From Natrinema mahii (GTDB lineage Archaea > Halobacteriota > Halobacteria > Halobacteriales > Natrialbaceae), in contig JHUT02000002.1 of the NCBI GenBank assembly GCA_000690595.2, positions 1 through 64,000 of the forward strand: a DNA stretch of 64,000 nucleotides, in the 5' to 3' direction. Below, in pieces: positions 16,770-25,832 of the stretch. The position numbers and the translations under genes are program-made. Position 1 is the first letter of the stretch. The number at the start of each line of letters is the position of its first letter. The notes under the pieces were generated by a model. That model did not search any database. It was not told the origin of the DNA and saw only the letters and a list, made by a program, of their open reading frames with translations.

Positions 16770-17360
16770 ATGTCGGCACCCATTTTTTCGGAGGAGCCGT
16801 ACCTGTACGTCTTCGTCGGGGCGCTCGCCGTCTGGATCGTCTCGGACCTGCGTATCGGGGCGCGACATCGCGACGGAGCCACCGGCCCGCGAGACCGTGG
16901 ATCGAAACGCGTGATCGGAATCGCCGTGAGCGGGGGTACCGCGGGCGCTGCACTCCTTCCCGAGCTGGTGGCCGTCCCCACACTCCCGCGTCAGCGGGTA
17001 GCGTTCTGGATCGGGATCGGACTCGTGGTGCTTGGCGTCCTGTTCCGCCAGTACGCCGTCAGGACGCTCGGCGAATACTTTTCGCTCGCCGTCTCGGTCG
17101 ACGAGGCCGATACCGTGGTCACTTCGGGACCGTACAGGTGGGTCCGTCACCCGTCGTATACTGGCGGACTGACGACCATGGTCGGAATCGGAGTCGCGAC
17201 CGGTAACTGGCTGAGTCTCGGAGTTGTGACCCTCGCCGGAGTAGCCGGCTATGGGTATCGTATTCATGTCGAAGAGCGCGTCCTACGGGAGAAACTAGGC
17301 GAGTCCTACGAAGCGTACGCGGAACGGACGCAGTATCGACTCGTTCCAGGGCTCTGGTGA
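16770..17360 (+). CDS. ICMT/PEMT-type integral membrane methyltransferase
   Basis: A 196-residue membrane protein with four or five predicted segments. The C-terminal motif GPYRWVRHPSYTGGLT followed by EERVLREKLGESYEAYAERT is diagnostic of the isoprenylcysteine carboxyl methyltransferase / phospholipid methyltransferase family, which uses SAM on a lipid or hydrophobic substrate. The substrate in haloarchaea is unknown to me. It lies after cbiE but has its own TATA box, so a role in cobalamin synthesis is not implied. Confidence 0.85.
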   Translation: MSAPIFSEEPYLYVFVGALAVWIVSDLRIGARHRDGATGPRDRGSKRVIGIAVSGGTAGAALLPELVAVPTLPRQRVAFWIGIGLVVLGVLFRQYAVRTLGEYFSLAVSVDEADTVVTSGPYRWVRHPSYTGGLTTMVGIGVATGNWLSLGVVTLAGVAGYGYRIHVEERVLREKLGESYEAYAERTQYRLVPGLW

Positions 17361-17388
17361 CGGTCCGCTACCGGAAACGCTACGTCTC

Positions 17389-17556
17389 TCACTCGTCGCC
17401 TTCGTACTCCCGCAGCACCGACGAGACGGTGTTCGACACTTCCTCGAGCGCGACGGCGTGGGTCTTCCGGAGGTCCTCGTCGTCCCGTGCCGCGCCGAGG
17501 TGGCGAAGCGCCTCGCGCAGGTGCCGTTCGGTATCGGATCCTGATTCGTCACTCAT
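17389..17556 (-). CDS. small acidic helical protein, 55 aa
   Basis: A 55-residue protein beginning MSDESGSDTERHLREALRHL; the rest is a single predicted helix-loop-helix with a heptad-like spacing of Leu and Ala. The family is not recognised, though small proteins like this are common in haloarchaea. The ATG at 17556 is used because the in-frame extension to 17613 has no coding character. It converges on the methyltransferase gene with a 28-bp gap. Confidence 0.55.
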   Translation of the reverse strand: MSDESGSDTERHLREALRHLGAARDDEDLRKTHAVALEEVSNTVSSVLREYEGDE

Positions 17557-17621
17557 GATTCGAGCGCCGAAGCGTAACTGACTCGAGCGGTTAAGTTCGT
17601 CGGTGGTCCGCACTCACTCGC

Positions 17622-18188
17622 TCACTCGAGGGCATCCCGGACGGCCGCGCGGCGCTCGGCGAAGGTCGCGTCGTCGAGAACCGGCGTCGCCGCGTCGGGC
17701 TCGATCGGCGCGTCATCGGCGAGGTCGATCCAGGCGCGACAGCCCCGGTAGCTACTCCGCTCTTCGATCAGCCGCGGTGAGTCGAGTTCGGAAACGCGGA
17801 GCAGCAGTACCCGCAACTCCTCGTCGGGGTCGTACTTGTCCCGCAGCCCGTCGGGCGTGTAGACGTAGTGGTCGGCGAGGGCCTCGAGGTCGTCGCTCGA
17901 GACGGCGTATTCTTCGCGGACGTCGGCGACGGCCCGGATCGGGACGCCGGTCTCGGGTTTCGCGCTCGAGCGGTGGTAGTACGCCTCGTATCGTGATCGG
18001 TACCGGCTCGGATCCTGATGGCTATACGCGGGATAGAGGGCGAACCGCTCGTCGATCGTCCCCGGATCGAGCGTCGGGTGGCGGACGAGGACGGTCTGTG
18101 CGCCATCGATCACGGCATTGACGACGCCGGCGCGTTCCTTCAGCGCCGGTACCGACGCCGCGGCGGTCGCAGTCGTGTGGTCGCTCAT
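17622..18188 (-). CDS. DUF1802-family protein
   Basis: A 188-residue protein that matches what I know of DUF1802: an N-terminal ALKERAGVVNAVIDGAQTVLVRH segment and the pattern HPTLDPGTIDERFALYPAYSHQD, then a second half with YEAYYHRSS and SELDSPRLIEE. The family has no established biochemical role; its shape suggests a compact alpha/beta fold. The start at 18188 is preferred over an upstream GTG at 18296 because the conserved region begins soon after it. It diverges from cbiA with about 110 bp between. Confidence 0.75.
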   Translation of the reverse strand: MSDHTTATAAASVPALKERAGVVNAVIDGAQTVLVRHPTLDPGTIDERFALYPAYSHQDPSRYRSRYEAYYHRSSAKPETGVPIRAVADVREEYAVSSDDLEALADHYVYTPDGLRDKYDPDEELRVLLLRVSELDSPRLIEERSSYRGCRAWIDLADDAPIEPDAATPVLDDATFAERRAAVRDALE

Positions 18189-18270
18189 CGGTCTCGAGTG
18201 TCCGATCCCAGCGGTGACCCAATTCGGTTTCGGTCGCTCGCGGTCGGAGGCTTCCCTCACCGACGGATTC

Positions 18271-18280
18271 AAGTATAGTT
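18271..18280 (+). promoter_or_regulatory. TATA box of cbiA, supporting ATG 18299
   Basis: AAGTATAGTT is centred about 24-25 nt before the ATG at 18299. That is the distance seen for leaderless haloarchaeal genes and argues against the GTG at 18281 as the start. Confidence 0.5.
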
Positions 18281-18298
18281 GTGCAAACGCAACCAACG

Positions 18299-19660
18299 AT
18301 GAACGGATTCGTCCTCGGCGGCGTCAGCTCCGGCGTCGGGAAGACGGTCGCGACGCTGTCGATCATTCAGGCCCTCGAGGACGCCGGCCACGGAGTCCAG
18401 CCGGCCAAGGCGGGGCCGGATTTCATCGATCCGAGCCATCACGAGGCGATCGCGGGACGGCCCTCCCGAACCCTCGATAGCTGGCTCGAGGGCGAGGACG
18501 GCCTCCGCCGAAACTACCGGCGCGGTGAGGGGGACATCGACGGGTCACACCCGTCTGTTCGGGGGACGTCGTCCCCCGCCATCTGCGTCGTCGAGGGCGT
18601 GATGGGGCTCTACGACGGGGACGGCTCGAGCACCGCCATGGTCGCGGAGGCCCTCGACCTCCCCGTCGTTCTCGTGGTCGACGCGAAAGCCGGAATGGAG
18701 AGCGTCGCGGCGACCGCGCTGGGATTCCAAAAATACGCCGACACCATCGGGCGCGACATCGAGGTTGTCGGCGTCGTCGCACAGCGCGCCCACGGCGGTC
18801 GCCACGAGCAGGGGATCCGGGACGCCCTACCCGACGACCTCGAGTATTTCGGGCGAATCCCGCCGAACGACGACCTCGAGATCCCCGATCGACACCTCGG
18901 CCTCGAGATGGGCGCGGAGGCGGCCCTGCCGAAAGACGCACTGCGGGCGGCCGCCGAGTCGCTCGAGGCCGATCGGCTGGCTGCAGTCGCGAGGGAACCG
19001 CCCGCCCCCGAAACGCCGATCGAACCTGGGGAGTCGGTCGACGCCACGATCGCCGTCGCCAGCGACGCCGCCTTCTGTTTCCGGTATCCCGCGACGATCG
19101 AACGGTTCCGCGAGCGGGCCGACTTGGTCACGTTCTCGCCGATCGCGGGCGATGCCGTCCCGGACGCCGACGGCGTCTACCTCCCCGGCGGCTACCCCGA
19201 ACTCCACGCGGAGGAACTCGAGTCGGCCGGGACGCTTACTGAACTCGGCGAGAGAGCCGCCGACGGACTGCCGGTGCTCGGCGAGTGCGGCGGCCTGATG
19301 GCGATGTGCCGGTCGCTGACGACCGCCGAGGGCGACCGCAGCGAGATGGCCGGGATTCTGCCCGCCGACGTGACCATGCACGATCGCTATCAGGCGCTCG
19401 ATCACGTCGAACTCGAGGCCACCGCGGGGACGCTCACTGCGAACGCCGGCGAACGGATTCGGGGCCACGAGTTCCACTACTCGAGCGCCGACGTCGACGG
19501 CGACGCCCGCTTCGCGTTCGAGACGGTCCGGGGCGACGGCATCGACGGCGATCACGACGGCCTGACCGAGTACGAATCACTGGGCACGTACGTCCACGTC
19601 CACCCCGAAAGCGGGGCGTTCGATCGGTTCCTCGAGGCCGTCGAGTCGAACGAGATATAA
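18299..19660 (+). CDS. cbiA: cobyrinate a,c-diamide synthase
   Basis: A 453-residue CbiA/CobB enzyme that amidates the a and c side chains of cobyrinate (or hydrogenobyrinate) using glutamine and ATP. The N-terminal P-loop-like dethiobiotin synthetase fold starts GGVSSGVGKTVATL, and KAGPDFIDPSHH is a family signature. The C-terminal class I glutaminase has PGGYPELHAEEL and the nucleophile Cys in VLGECGGLMAMC; the glutaminase His is in GHEFHYS. It forms a single-gene unit ahead of phaB, apart from both larger cobalamin operons. Confidence 0.93.
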   Translation: MNGFVLGGVSSGVGKTVATLSIIQALEDAGHGVQPAKAGPDFIDPSHHEAIAGRPSRTLDSWLEGEDGLRRNYRRGEGDIDGSHPSVRGTSSPAICVVEGVMGLYDGDGSSTAMVAEALDLPVVLVVDAKAGMESVAATALGFQKYADTIGRDIEVVGVVAQRAHGGRHEQGIRDALPDDLEYFGRIPPNDDLEIPDRHLGLEMGAEAALPKDALRAAAESLEADRLAAVAREPPAPETPIEPGESVDATIAVASDAAFCFRYPATIERFRERADLVTFSPIAGDAVPDADGVYLPGGYPELHAEELESAGTLTELGERAADGLPVLGECGGLMAMCRSLTTAEGDRSEMAGILPADVTMHDRYQALDHVELEATAGTLTANAGERIRGHEFHYSSADVDGDARFAFETVRGDGIDGDHDGLTEYESLGTYVHVHPESGAFDRFLEAVESNEI

Positions 19661-19732
19661 CAATCTACCCGTCTTTCACGAGAGCTGAAACGGGGTCAAA
19701 TTACTAACACGAACGGTCGCGTAGGGGCGAGT

Positions 19733-20515
19733 ATGGCCGAAACAGTCCAGCGCCTCGAGCCCCTGGAGCGTCGCCCGCTGACCGACCGAACCTGTCTCGT
19801 CACCGGGTCCTCACGGGGGATCGGTCGCGAGATCGCGTTCGAACTCGCCCGGTGTGGTGCCGACGTGGCGGTCAACTACCGGTCCTCGGAGGAGCGAGCG
19901 CTGACAGTGACCGAGACGATCGAGGACAACGGCGAGACGGCCGTCCCGGTACAGGCCGACGTGTCGGATCCGGCGGCCGTCGAACGGATGGCCACCGAGG
20001 TCCGCGAGGATCTCGGCGAGATCGACGTCCTCGTCAACAACGCGGGGATCACCATCGACCGGACCTTCGAGGACATGACCTACGAGGACTGGCGGACCGT
20101 CATCGACGTCAACCTTCACGGCACGTTCAACTGCACGAAGGCCTTCTACGAGGACATCAAAACGTCAGATCACGGTCGCCTGATCAACATCTCGAGCGTC
20201 GTCGGCCAACAGGGCAACTACGGGCAGGCCAACTACGCCACCTCGAAAGGCGGACTCTTCGCCTTCACCCGGACGCTGGCGCTGGAACTGGCCAGTACGG
20301 GGTCGACCGCCAACTGCATCGCACCGGGCTTTACCGAGACGGACATGCTCGATGAGGTGCCGGAGCGCGTTCAGGAGAAGATCCGTGAGGACATCCCGCT
20401 CGATCGGTTCGCCGAACCCGAGGACATCGTCGGCATGGTTCGCTACCTCGCCAGCGATCAGGCCGACTACATGACCGGGCAGGTACTCGGCATCAACGGC
20501 GGGATGGAATGGTAA
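19733..20515 (+). CDS. phaB: SDR-family 3-oxoacyl-ACP / acetoacetyl-CoA reductase (FabG/PhaB type)
   Basis: A 260-residue classical short-chain dehydrogenase. The cofactor motif TGSSRGIG is at about residue 24, NNAG near residue 102, and the catalytic Ser-Tyr-Lys set is complete (ISSVVG, then YATSK). The RSS after the second strand suggests NADPH preference. The C-terminal DYMTGQVLGINGGMEW is typical of FabG/PhaB. Haloarchaea lack fatty-acid synthase, so acetoacetyl-CoA reduction for polyhydroxyalkanoate is the likely role. An AT-rich AAATTACTA at 19698-19706 about 30 nt upstream is a plausible TATA box. Confidence 0.8.
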   Translation: MAETVQRLEPLERRPLTDRTCLVTGSSRGIGREIAFELARCGADVAVNYRSSEERALTVTETIEDNGETAVPVQADVSDPAAVERMATEVREDLGEIDVLVNNAGITIDRTFEDMTYEDWRTVIDVNLHGTFNCTKAFYEDIKTSDHGRLINISSVVGQQGNYGQANYATSKGGLFAFTRTLALELASTGSTANCIAPGFTETDMLDEVPERVQEKIREDIPLDRFAEPEDIVGMVRYLASDQADYMTGQVLGINGGMEW

Positions 20516-20579
20516 GGACGGCGGGTCGTCGCTGACAGTCGGTTCTCGAGACCATCCGTTTTCGGTCGCGTTCACGACG

Positions 20580-20675
20580 AGTGGATACTCCACTCACCGA
20601 CGACAACTTTCGTTGTCCTACTACAACTCCAACTGGGCAATCGCAGTTGCTCTATCCCAAACAAAATTGTTTTAG
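20580..20675. promoter_or_regulatory. hairpin array and TATA box between phaB and cbiT
   Basis: Three inverted repeats stand in a row: AGTGGA/TCCACT at 20580-20594, GACAAC/GTTGTC at 20602-20617, and a looser CAACT...AGTTG at about 20631-20650. A TTGTTTTAG box at 20668-20675 follows, about 25 nt before the cbiT ATG, so cbiT is probably leaderless. The repeats may include the phaB transcript end and an operator for the cobalamin operon. No B12 riboswitch-like sequence is seen, and a leaderless transcript leaves no room for one. Confidence 0.45.
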
Positions 20676-20696
20676 GGGCGGACTCTGTTCCAACGG

Positions 20697-21308
20697 ATGA
20701 TGCCACCCATCGCGCTTCCACACGACGCGAAGGCCGGCCCGACCAAGTCGGAGGTCCGGGCCGTCGTCGGCTCGAAGCTCGCGCTCGAGCCCGACGATCA
20801 CTTCGCGGAGGTCGGCTCCTGTACGGGAGCCATTACGATCGAAGCCGCACAGCGGGCCGGGCGGGTGACCGCCCTCGAGCGAAAGGCCGAACGCCTCGAG
20901 ACGACCGAGAAGAACCTCGCGGCCAACGAGGAGTCGGTCCGGGCCGACGTCGACCTGCGCAACGCCGAAGCACCCGAGGGCCTGCCCGACGACGCCGACG
21001 CCCTGTTTCTTGGCGGCAGTCGGAACTTCGAGGGCGTCCTCGATCACGCCGTCGACACCGAAATCGACCGCGTGGTCATGAACGTCTCGCGACTCGAGGT
21101 CGCCGGCCGAGCGACGGAGGCCTTCCGCGAGCGGGACCTGCTCGAGGAGGTCGTCCAGTTTCAGGTGAGTCACGGCTACGAACTCGCCGGCGCGACGAGT
21201 TTCAACTCGGACAACCCGGTCTACATGCTGGTCGGGAGCGCGACGCCGGACGACGAGGACGGCGGGAAGGAGGTCGCAGCCGACGGTAGCGGGGGCAGTC
21301 AACGATGA
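20697..21308 (+). CDS. cbiT: cobalt-precorrin-6B C15-methyltransferase (decarboxylating)
   Basis: A 203-residue Rossmann-fold SAM methyltransferase. It shows the CbiT opening GPTKSEVRAVVGSKL (the K-x-E signature), the glycine motif EVGSCTGAITIEAAQ and the acidic strand end VTALERKAERL. CbiT methylates C15 and decarboxylates the acetate side chain on C12. It leads the tightly overlapping set cbiT-cbiL-cbiF, with four-base ATGA overlaps at both junctions. Confidence 0.9.
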   Translation: MMPPIALPHDAKAGPTKSEVRAVVGSKLALEPDDHFAEVGSCTGAITIEAAQRAGRVTALERKAERLETTEKNLAANEESVRADVDLRNAEAPEGLPDDADALFLGGSRNFEGVLDHAVDTEIDRVVMNVSRLEVAGRATEAFRERDLLEEVVQFQVSHGYELAGATSFNSDNPVYMLVGSATPDDEDGGKEVAADGSGGSQR

Positions 21309-22108
21309 CCCTCTACGGCGTCGGCCTCGGCCCCGGCGAGGCCGACCTCGTGACCGTTCGCGGGAAGGAGGTCCTCGAGGCCGCCGACGTGGTCTACTCG
21401 CCGGGCCGGCTCTCCCGGACCGTCGCCTTGAACCACGTCGACGAATCGAAGATCGGGGATCTCGATTTCCCGATGACGAAAGACGAGGAGAAGCTCCGGG
21501 CGGCCTGGAAGGAGGCCGCCGCGGAGATCGCCCCGAACGCCCGCGACGGCGACGTCGCCTTCGTGACGCTTGGCGATCCCAACGTCTACTCGACGTTCGG
21601 TCACCTGCGCCGGACGATCGACGCCTTCCACTCCGACGTCGATCTCGAGATCGTCCCCGGCGTGAGCGCGGTGACAGCCTTCGCGACCGCGATGGGGGTC
21701 GAGATCGAGGCCGGTGCGGGACTCTCCTTGCGAGAGGCCGCCTCAGGTCACAGCCCGAGAGGACCGGACCGGATGATCCTGTTCAAAGTCACCGACGCGC
21801 CGGCGACCCACGAGGGCCTCGTCGAGGCCGGCTACGACGTGACCTACGGTCGCCGGCTGTTCATGGAACAGGGCGAGACGATCGTCACCGACGACCCTGA
21901 GGAAATCGACGAGCGCGACTATTACACCCTCGCCTACGCCGAGAAGGAAGGCCTCGAGGTCGAACAGGCGACGGCCGCCTTCGCCGACGACGAGTCCGGA
22001 TCGGAGGACGCGACGACGGACGGGGAGCCGGTGACCGACGGGGGAACGCTGGTCGACCTCGAGCGCGCCGAGGGCCGTGCGGGCGGCGATTATGGAGGAC
22101 ACCGATGA
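21305..22108 (+). CDS. cbiL: cobalt-precorrin-2 C20-methyltransferase
   Basis: A 267-residue tetrapyrrole methylase. Diagnostic strings are YGVGLGPGEADLVTVRG at the start, FVTLGDPNVYSTFGHL for the SAM/substrate cleft and EIVPGVSAVTAFATA. This is the first committed C-methylation of the anaerobic corrin branch. The last ~50 residues are an acidic Asp/Glu/Thr tail not needed for the fold. The gene overlaps both neighbours by four bases. Confidence 0.92.
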   Translation: MTLYGVGLGPGEADLVTVRGKEVLEAADVVYSPGRLSRTVALNHVDESKIGDLDFPMTKDEEKLRAAWKEAAAEIAPNARDGDVAFVTLGDPNVYSTFGHLRRTIDAFHSDVDLEIVPGVSAVTAFATAMGVEIEAGAGLSLREAASGHSPRGPDRMILFKVTDAPATHEGLVEAGYDVTYGRRLFMEQGETIVTDDPEEIDERDYYTLAYAEKEGLEVEQATAAFADDESGSEDATTDGEPVTDGGTLVDLERAEGRAGGDYGGHR

Positions 22109-23004
22109 CTGACGACACACCGAACGACCCGCAGGACGCGATCGACTCCGAAGGCCAGCGCCGCCGCGAGGAACTGGACGACCGGATCTTCGACCACAGC
22201 GCCGGTGACGACCAGGAGGGGATCCCCTTCGTCGGTGCCGGCCCCGGCAATCCGCGCCTGCTGACCGTCGCGGGCAAGGAACTGCTCGAGGCCGCGGACC
22301 TCGTCGTCCACGCGGGCTCGCTGGTCAACAGCGAACTGCTCGACGAGTACTGCGGCCACGCCGAGCTGGTGAACTCCGTCGGGAAAGATCTCGAGGAGTT
22401 GATCCCGCTGATGCGGGACGCCTACGAGGACGGCGACAACGTGGTGCGACTCCACAGCGGCGATCCCGCCATCTACGGCGCGGCCCTCGAGCAGATGGAC
22501 GCTTTGGAACACGAGGGTGTCCCGACCTACTTCGTGCCCGGCGTCACGTCGGCATTCGCCGCGAGCGCGACACTGCGGACCCAACTGACCCTCAACGAAG
22601 TGTCGAACCACGTTGCCTTCACCCGGCCCCAGGGCAAGACCCTGACGCCCGAGGAGGACCACATCTCCGAGTTCGTCGAGATGGGCGACGTGACGACCTG
22701 TATCTACCTCGGGACCCACGCCGTTCGCGACACGATGGATCGATTGCTCGAGGACGATCACGACCCCGAGACGCCGGTCGCGGTAATCTATCACGCCTCG
22801 TGGCCGGACGAGGACGTTATTATCGGCTCGATCGGCGACATCGCGGACAAGGTCGAGGACGCGGGCTATCGCGCCTCGGCGCTCGTCGTCATCGGCGACG
22901 CGGTGACTGGCGCGGGCTACGAGCGCTCCTTCCTCTACGGCGACTGGGCCGACCGCGGGCCCGAGTCCGAGAGTTCCACCTCGGCCGATGGCAGGACCGA
23001 CTGA
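22105..23004 (+). CDS. cbiF: cobalt-precorrin-4 C11-methyltransferase
   Basis: A 299-residue tetrapyrrole methylase with an acidic N-terminal extension of about 35 residues. PFVGAGPGNPRLLTVAGKEL, VVRLHSGDPAIYGAALEQM and YFVPGVTSAFAASATL are the CbiF/CobM signatures; the TRPQGKT loop near residue 175 is also typical. It adds the C11 methyl group. A histidine kinase gene follows after only nine bases, so the kinase may be read from this operon. Confidence 0.92.
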   Translation: MTDDTPNDPQDAIDSEGQRRREELDDRIFDHSAGDDQEGIPFVGAGPGNPRLLTVAGKELLEAADLVVHAGSLVNSELLDEYCGHAELVNSVGKDLEELIPLMRDAYEDGDNVVRLHSGDPAIYGAALEQMDALEHEGVPTYFVPGVTSAFAASATLRTQLTLNEVSNHVAFTRPQGKTLTPEEDHISEFVEMGDVTTCIYLGTHAVRDTMDRLLEDDHDPETPVAVIYHASWPDEDVIIGSIGDIADKVEDAGYRASALVVIGDAVTGAGYERSFLYGDWADRGPESESSTSADGRTD

Positions 23005-23013
23005 TCGGCCAGT

Positions 23014-24708
23014 GTGTTTTTGCCGATTAAACTGCTAATCAGCACTGTGCTACTGACGTCACTGGTTCTTTGGGGTTGCGTTGCTGGTGCAGTTCTCTCC
23101 CTCGGAATCGTCGTGTATACTCGGGACCAAACCGACGAACCTGCCGTCTCGGAGTTCCAGCAGTACATGCTCGTCGTGAGTCTCTGGGCGACGATGCAGG
23201 TCCTGATGTTGCTCGACGCCCCGCCGGGTGCGCTGTTCTGGGACACCGTTCGTGAGTTCGGCGCTGGAGCAGCAGCGGTGACCTTCGTCGTGTTCGTTGC
23301 CCGCTATACCCAGTCGAACTGGCTCAACCGGACGGGCGTCGTTCGTGGCATGTGGCTCGTGCTGGGCGTCGCGTCAGTACTGTCGGTGACGGCACCGTAT
23401 CACGGGCTCGTTCCCACCGCGGCCGTCGAAACCTATCACGGTGTGACCGTCGTCTCTCGTCCACCCGAGGGACTCTGGGCATTCTACATCGTCTACGTGT
23501 ATCTGCTTCTGGCCGCCGCGATCGGCAGCCTCGGCCGATTCATGTTTGCGTCCGCGAACATCTTCCGGAGACAGACGGCGGTTATTCTCACCGGTGGTAT
23601 TCTGGTTTCTCTCGGTACGATCGCCTTCGTCACGAGACCTGCCCCGATATTGGATGCCGGCCCCGCCCTCCAGTCCCTGCAGGGGCTCTTGATCGTGCTG
23701 TCGATCTACCGGTACGACTTCCTGACGATCATGCCGCTGGCCCGCGATACAATCATCGATACCGTCGAGGACCCGATCCTCGTTCTCGACAACGACGACA
23801 CCATCGCATACGCGAACAGCGCAGCGACCGATATCGGTATCGACAGTGACGATCTCTCCCGCTCTATCGAGGACATCGTCCCGAACCTCAACGACGCCCT
23901 CTCGAGTGAGCACGGTATCCTCGAGTATTCGCCGACGCCGGTGACCGATGGCGGTGAACCGCTCGAGTCGGCTGACCGGTGGTTCTCGTTGAGTGTCACG
24001 CCGATCGTCGACCAACACGACATCGAGCGCGGTCGCGTCGTCGTCTGTGCCGACATCACCGAACAGAAACAGCGTGAGCAACGGCTCGATCAGTTCGCGA
24101 ACATCGTCAGCCACGACCTCAGAAACCCACTGAACGTCGCGTCGGGACACCTCGAGATCCAACGCCAGAAAGAGGATTCGGACAGTCTTCGGCAAGTGTC
24201 ACGCGCCCACGATCGGATGGAGCAACTCATCGAGGAACTGCTCTCGCTGGCACGACACGGGTACGACGACGCTGATCCCGAACCAGTCGAACTAGCGGCC
24301 ATGGCGACTGCCGCCTGGGACGGCGTTTCGACGGGCGACAGCACGCTGCGACTCGACGTTGCCGACGAGGTATCGATCTCGGCTGATACCGCGCAGGTAC
24401 AGACGATCCTCGAGAACCTCTTTCGAAACGCCGACGAACACAACGAGTCACCGGTCGAGGTTCGCGTCGGGACCACCGACGCCGGCTTTTTTGTCGCCGA
24501 CGACGGAAGCGGCATTCCTCCGGAAAAGCGCGACGAAATCTTCGAAGAGGGAGTGACGAGCAACGTCGATGGAACCGGGTACGGACTCCATATCGTCGAG
24601 CAGTTCGCCTCCGCTCACGGCTGGGAGGTGACGGTTACCGAGTCCGAAACCGGCGGCGCTCGGTTCGAGTTTTCCTCGGTACTCTTCGTGTCGCCCTCGT
24701 CTCGGTAG
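23014..24708 (+). CDS. membrane histidine kinase with 7TM sensor, PAS and HATPase
   Basis: A 564-residue sensor kinase. Residues 1-230 contain about seven hydrophobic segments of the HisKA_7TM type. A PAS domain follows (IEDPILVLDNDDTIAYANSAA), then the H box VSHDLRNPLNV with the phospho-accepting His, the N box NLFRNADEHN and G1/G2 boxes (DDGSGIPP and GTGYGLHIV). The start is taken as GTG 23014; no ATG gives a better fit. No response regulator is adjacent, which is common in haloarchaea. Its place inside the cobalamin operon, nine bases after cbiF, raises the question of whether it senses something related. Confidence 0.85.
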   Translation: MFLPIKLLISTVLLTSLVLWGCVAGAVLSLGIVVYTRDQTDEPAVSEFQQYMLVVSLWATMQVLMLLDAPPGALFWDTVREFGAGAAAVTFVVFVARYTQSNWLNRTGVVRGMWLVLGVASVLSVTAPYHGLVPTAAVETYHGVTVVSRPPEGLWAFYIVYVYLLLAAAIGSLGRFMFASANIFRRQTAVILTGGILVSLGTIAFVTRPAPILDAGPALQSLQGLLIVLSIYRYDFLTIMPLARDTIIDTVEDPILVLDNDDTIAYANSAATDIGIDSDDLSRSIEDIVPNLNDALSSEHGILEYSPTPVTDGGEPLESADRWFSLSVTPIVDQHDIERGRVVVCADITEQKQREQRLDQFANIVSHDLRNPLNVASGHLEIQRQKEDSDSLRQVSRAHDRMEQLIEELLSLARHGYDDADPEPVELAAMATAAWDGVSTGDSTLRLDVADEVSISADTAQVQTILENLFRNADEHNESPVEVRVGTTDAGFFVADDGSGIPPEKRDEIFEEGVTSNVDGTGYGLHIVEQFASAHGWEVTVTESETGGARFEFSSVLFVSPSSR

Positions 24709-24853
24709 CACCGGACGGACGGCTGCCGATCCGTTCTCGAGTGTGGTTCTGCGATCGGTTCACTCCCAGAAGATAAAGTTACATTGTATAGGAGAAACGC
24801 AGCTTGTATTAGGGTGGACAGTATGGTCTCCGTCGTGATGACAGGTCTATCGA

Positions 24854-24863
24854 AGGGAGGAGG
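24854..24863 (+). promoter_or_regulatory. Shine-Dalgarno sequence of cbiG
   Basis: GGGAGGAGGA sits seven bases before the ATG at 24870. Most starts in this window look leaderless, so this strong SD marks cbiG as part of a leadered message; TATA-like GTATAGG near 24786 and TGTATTAGG near 24805 are candidates for its promoter. Confidence 0.6.
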
Positions 24864-24869
24864 AATACG

Positions 24870-25832
24870 ATGAGTTCCGAATCGGACGACGGCGGCCACT
24901 GTTCGACGGCCGACTCGGACGGCGAGGTCGCCGAGGAGATCGCGATCATCTCCTTCGGCCGGAAGCTGGATACCGCCGAGGAGATCAAAGCCGAGATCGG
25001 CGATCGCTACGAGGCGATCGACATCATCGAGTACCACGGCGACGTCTTCGAGGAACACTGGGGCGAGTACGACTGCTTCATCGGCCTGATGGCCTCGGGA
25101 ATCGCGATGCGGAAGACGGCCCACCTGTTAGACGACAAGTGGGACGATCCCGCGATCTGCGTCGTCGACGAGGAGCTGACGTGGGCCATCCCGATCACGG
25201 GCGGCCACCACGGCGCGAACCAGGTCGCACAGGACCTGGCGACGATGGGTGCCGTCCCAGCGATGACCACCGCCAGCGAGGCGGCCGGCAAGCAAGGCGT
25301 CGAGTCCCGCGCGAAGGCGATGGACACCCACGTCGTCAACGGCGACTCGACGGTCAAGACCAACCTCGCCGTCCTCGACGAGAACCTCGGTCCCGTCGCC
25401 CGACTCGACGGGCCGAAGGCCGTCCTCGTCGGTGACGACGTGACGGTGCTCAAACGGAACAAAGACGACGGCGTCGTCCTCGGGACGGGTAGCGTTTCGG
25501 GGGCCAGCAAGGAGGCCTTCCTCGCCGCGTGGGAGGACGCCCTCGCGGAGACCGACTACGACTTCGACGACGTCGAGTTCGTCGGGACCGCGACCCGAAA
25601 AGAGGACGAGGAAGGCCTGCTCGAGGCGGCCCAGGAACTCGATCTCGGCGTCGTCGCCTTCGACAAGGAGACCCTGCTCGACCACGAGGGACCGACGCCC
25701 TCGAAATCCAAGGAGTTGATCGGCTGGCCGGGCGTCTCGGAGGCCTCCGCGATCGCGGGCGGTCGCGAGCAGGAACTGGTCCTCGAGAAACTGAGTTACG
25801 AAAACGAGGTCACGGTGGCGATCGGCCGATGA
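24870..25832 (+). CDS. cbiG: cobalt-precorrin-5A hydrolase
   Basis: A 320-residue CbiG. It opens the lactone ring of cobalt-precorrin-5A and releases the two-carbon fragment as acetaldehyde. The N-terminal and central domains include FIGLMASGIAMRKTAHLL and the hallmark ITGGHHGANQVAQDLA; the C-terminal CobE/CbiG domain has FVGTATRKEDEEGLLEAAQ and the ending SEASAIAGG. It overlaps cbiH1 by four bases. The first 25 residues are acidic and probably disordered. Confidence 0.92.
   Translation: MSSESDDGGHCSTADSDGEVAEEIAIISFGRKLDTAEEIKAEIGDRYEAIDIIEYHGDVFEEHWGEYDCFIGLMASGIAMRKTAHLLDDKWDDPAICVVDEELTWAIPITGGHHGANQVAQDLATMGAVPAMTTASEAAGKQGVESRAKAMDTHVVNGDSTVKTNLAVLDENLGPVARLDGPKAVLVGDDVTVLKRNKDDGVVLGTGSVSGASKEAFLAAWEDALAETDYDFDDVEFVGTATRKEDEEGLLEAAQELDLGVVAFDKETLLDHEGPTPSKSKELIGWPGVSEASAIAGGREQELVLEKLSYENEVTVAIGR

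Noticed and set aside
20516..20696. Cobalamin riboswitch before cbiT
   Set aside because: No B12-box-like sequence is seen, and the TATA spacing leaves essentially no 5' leader.
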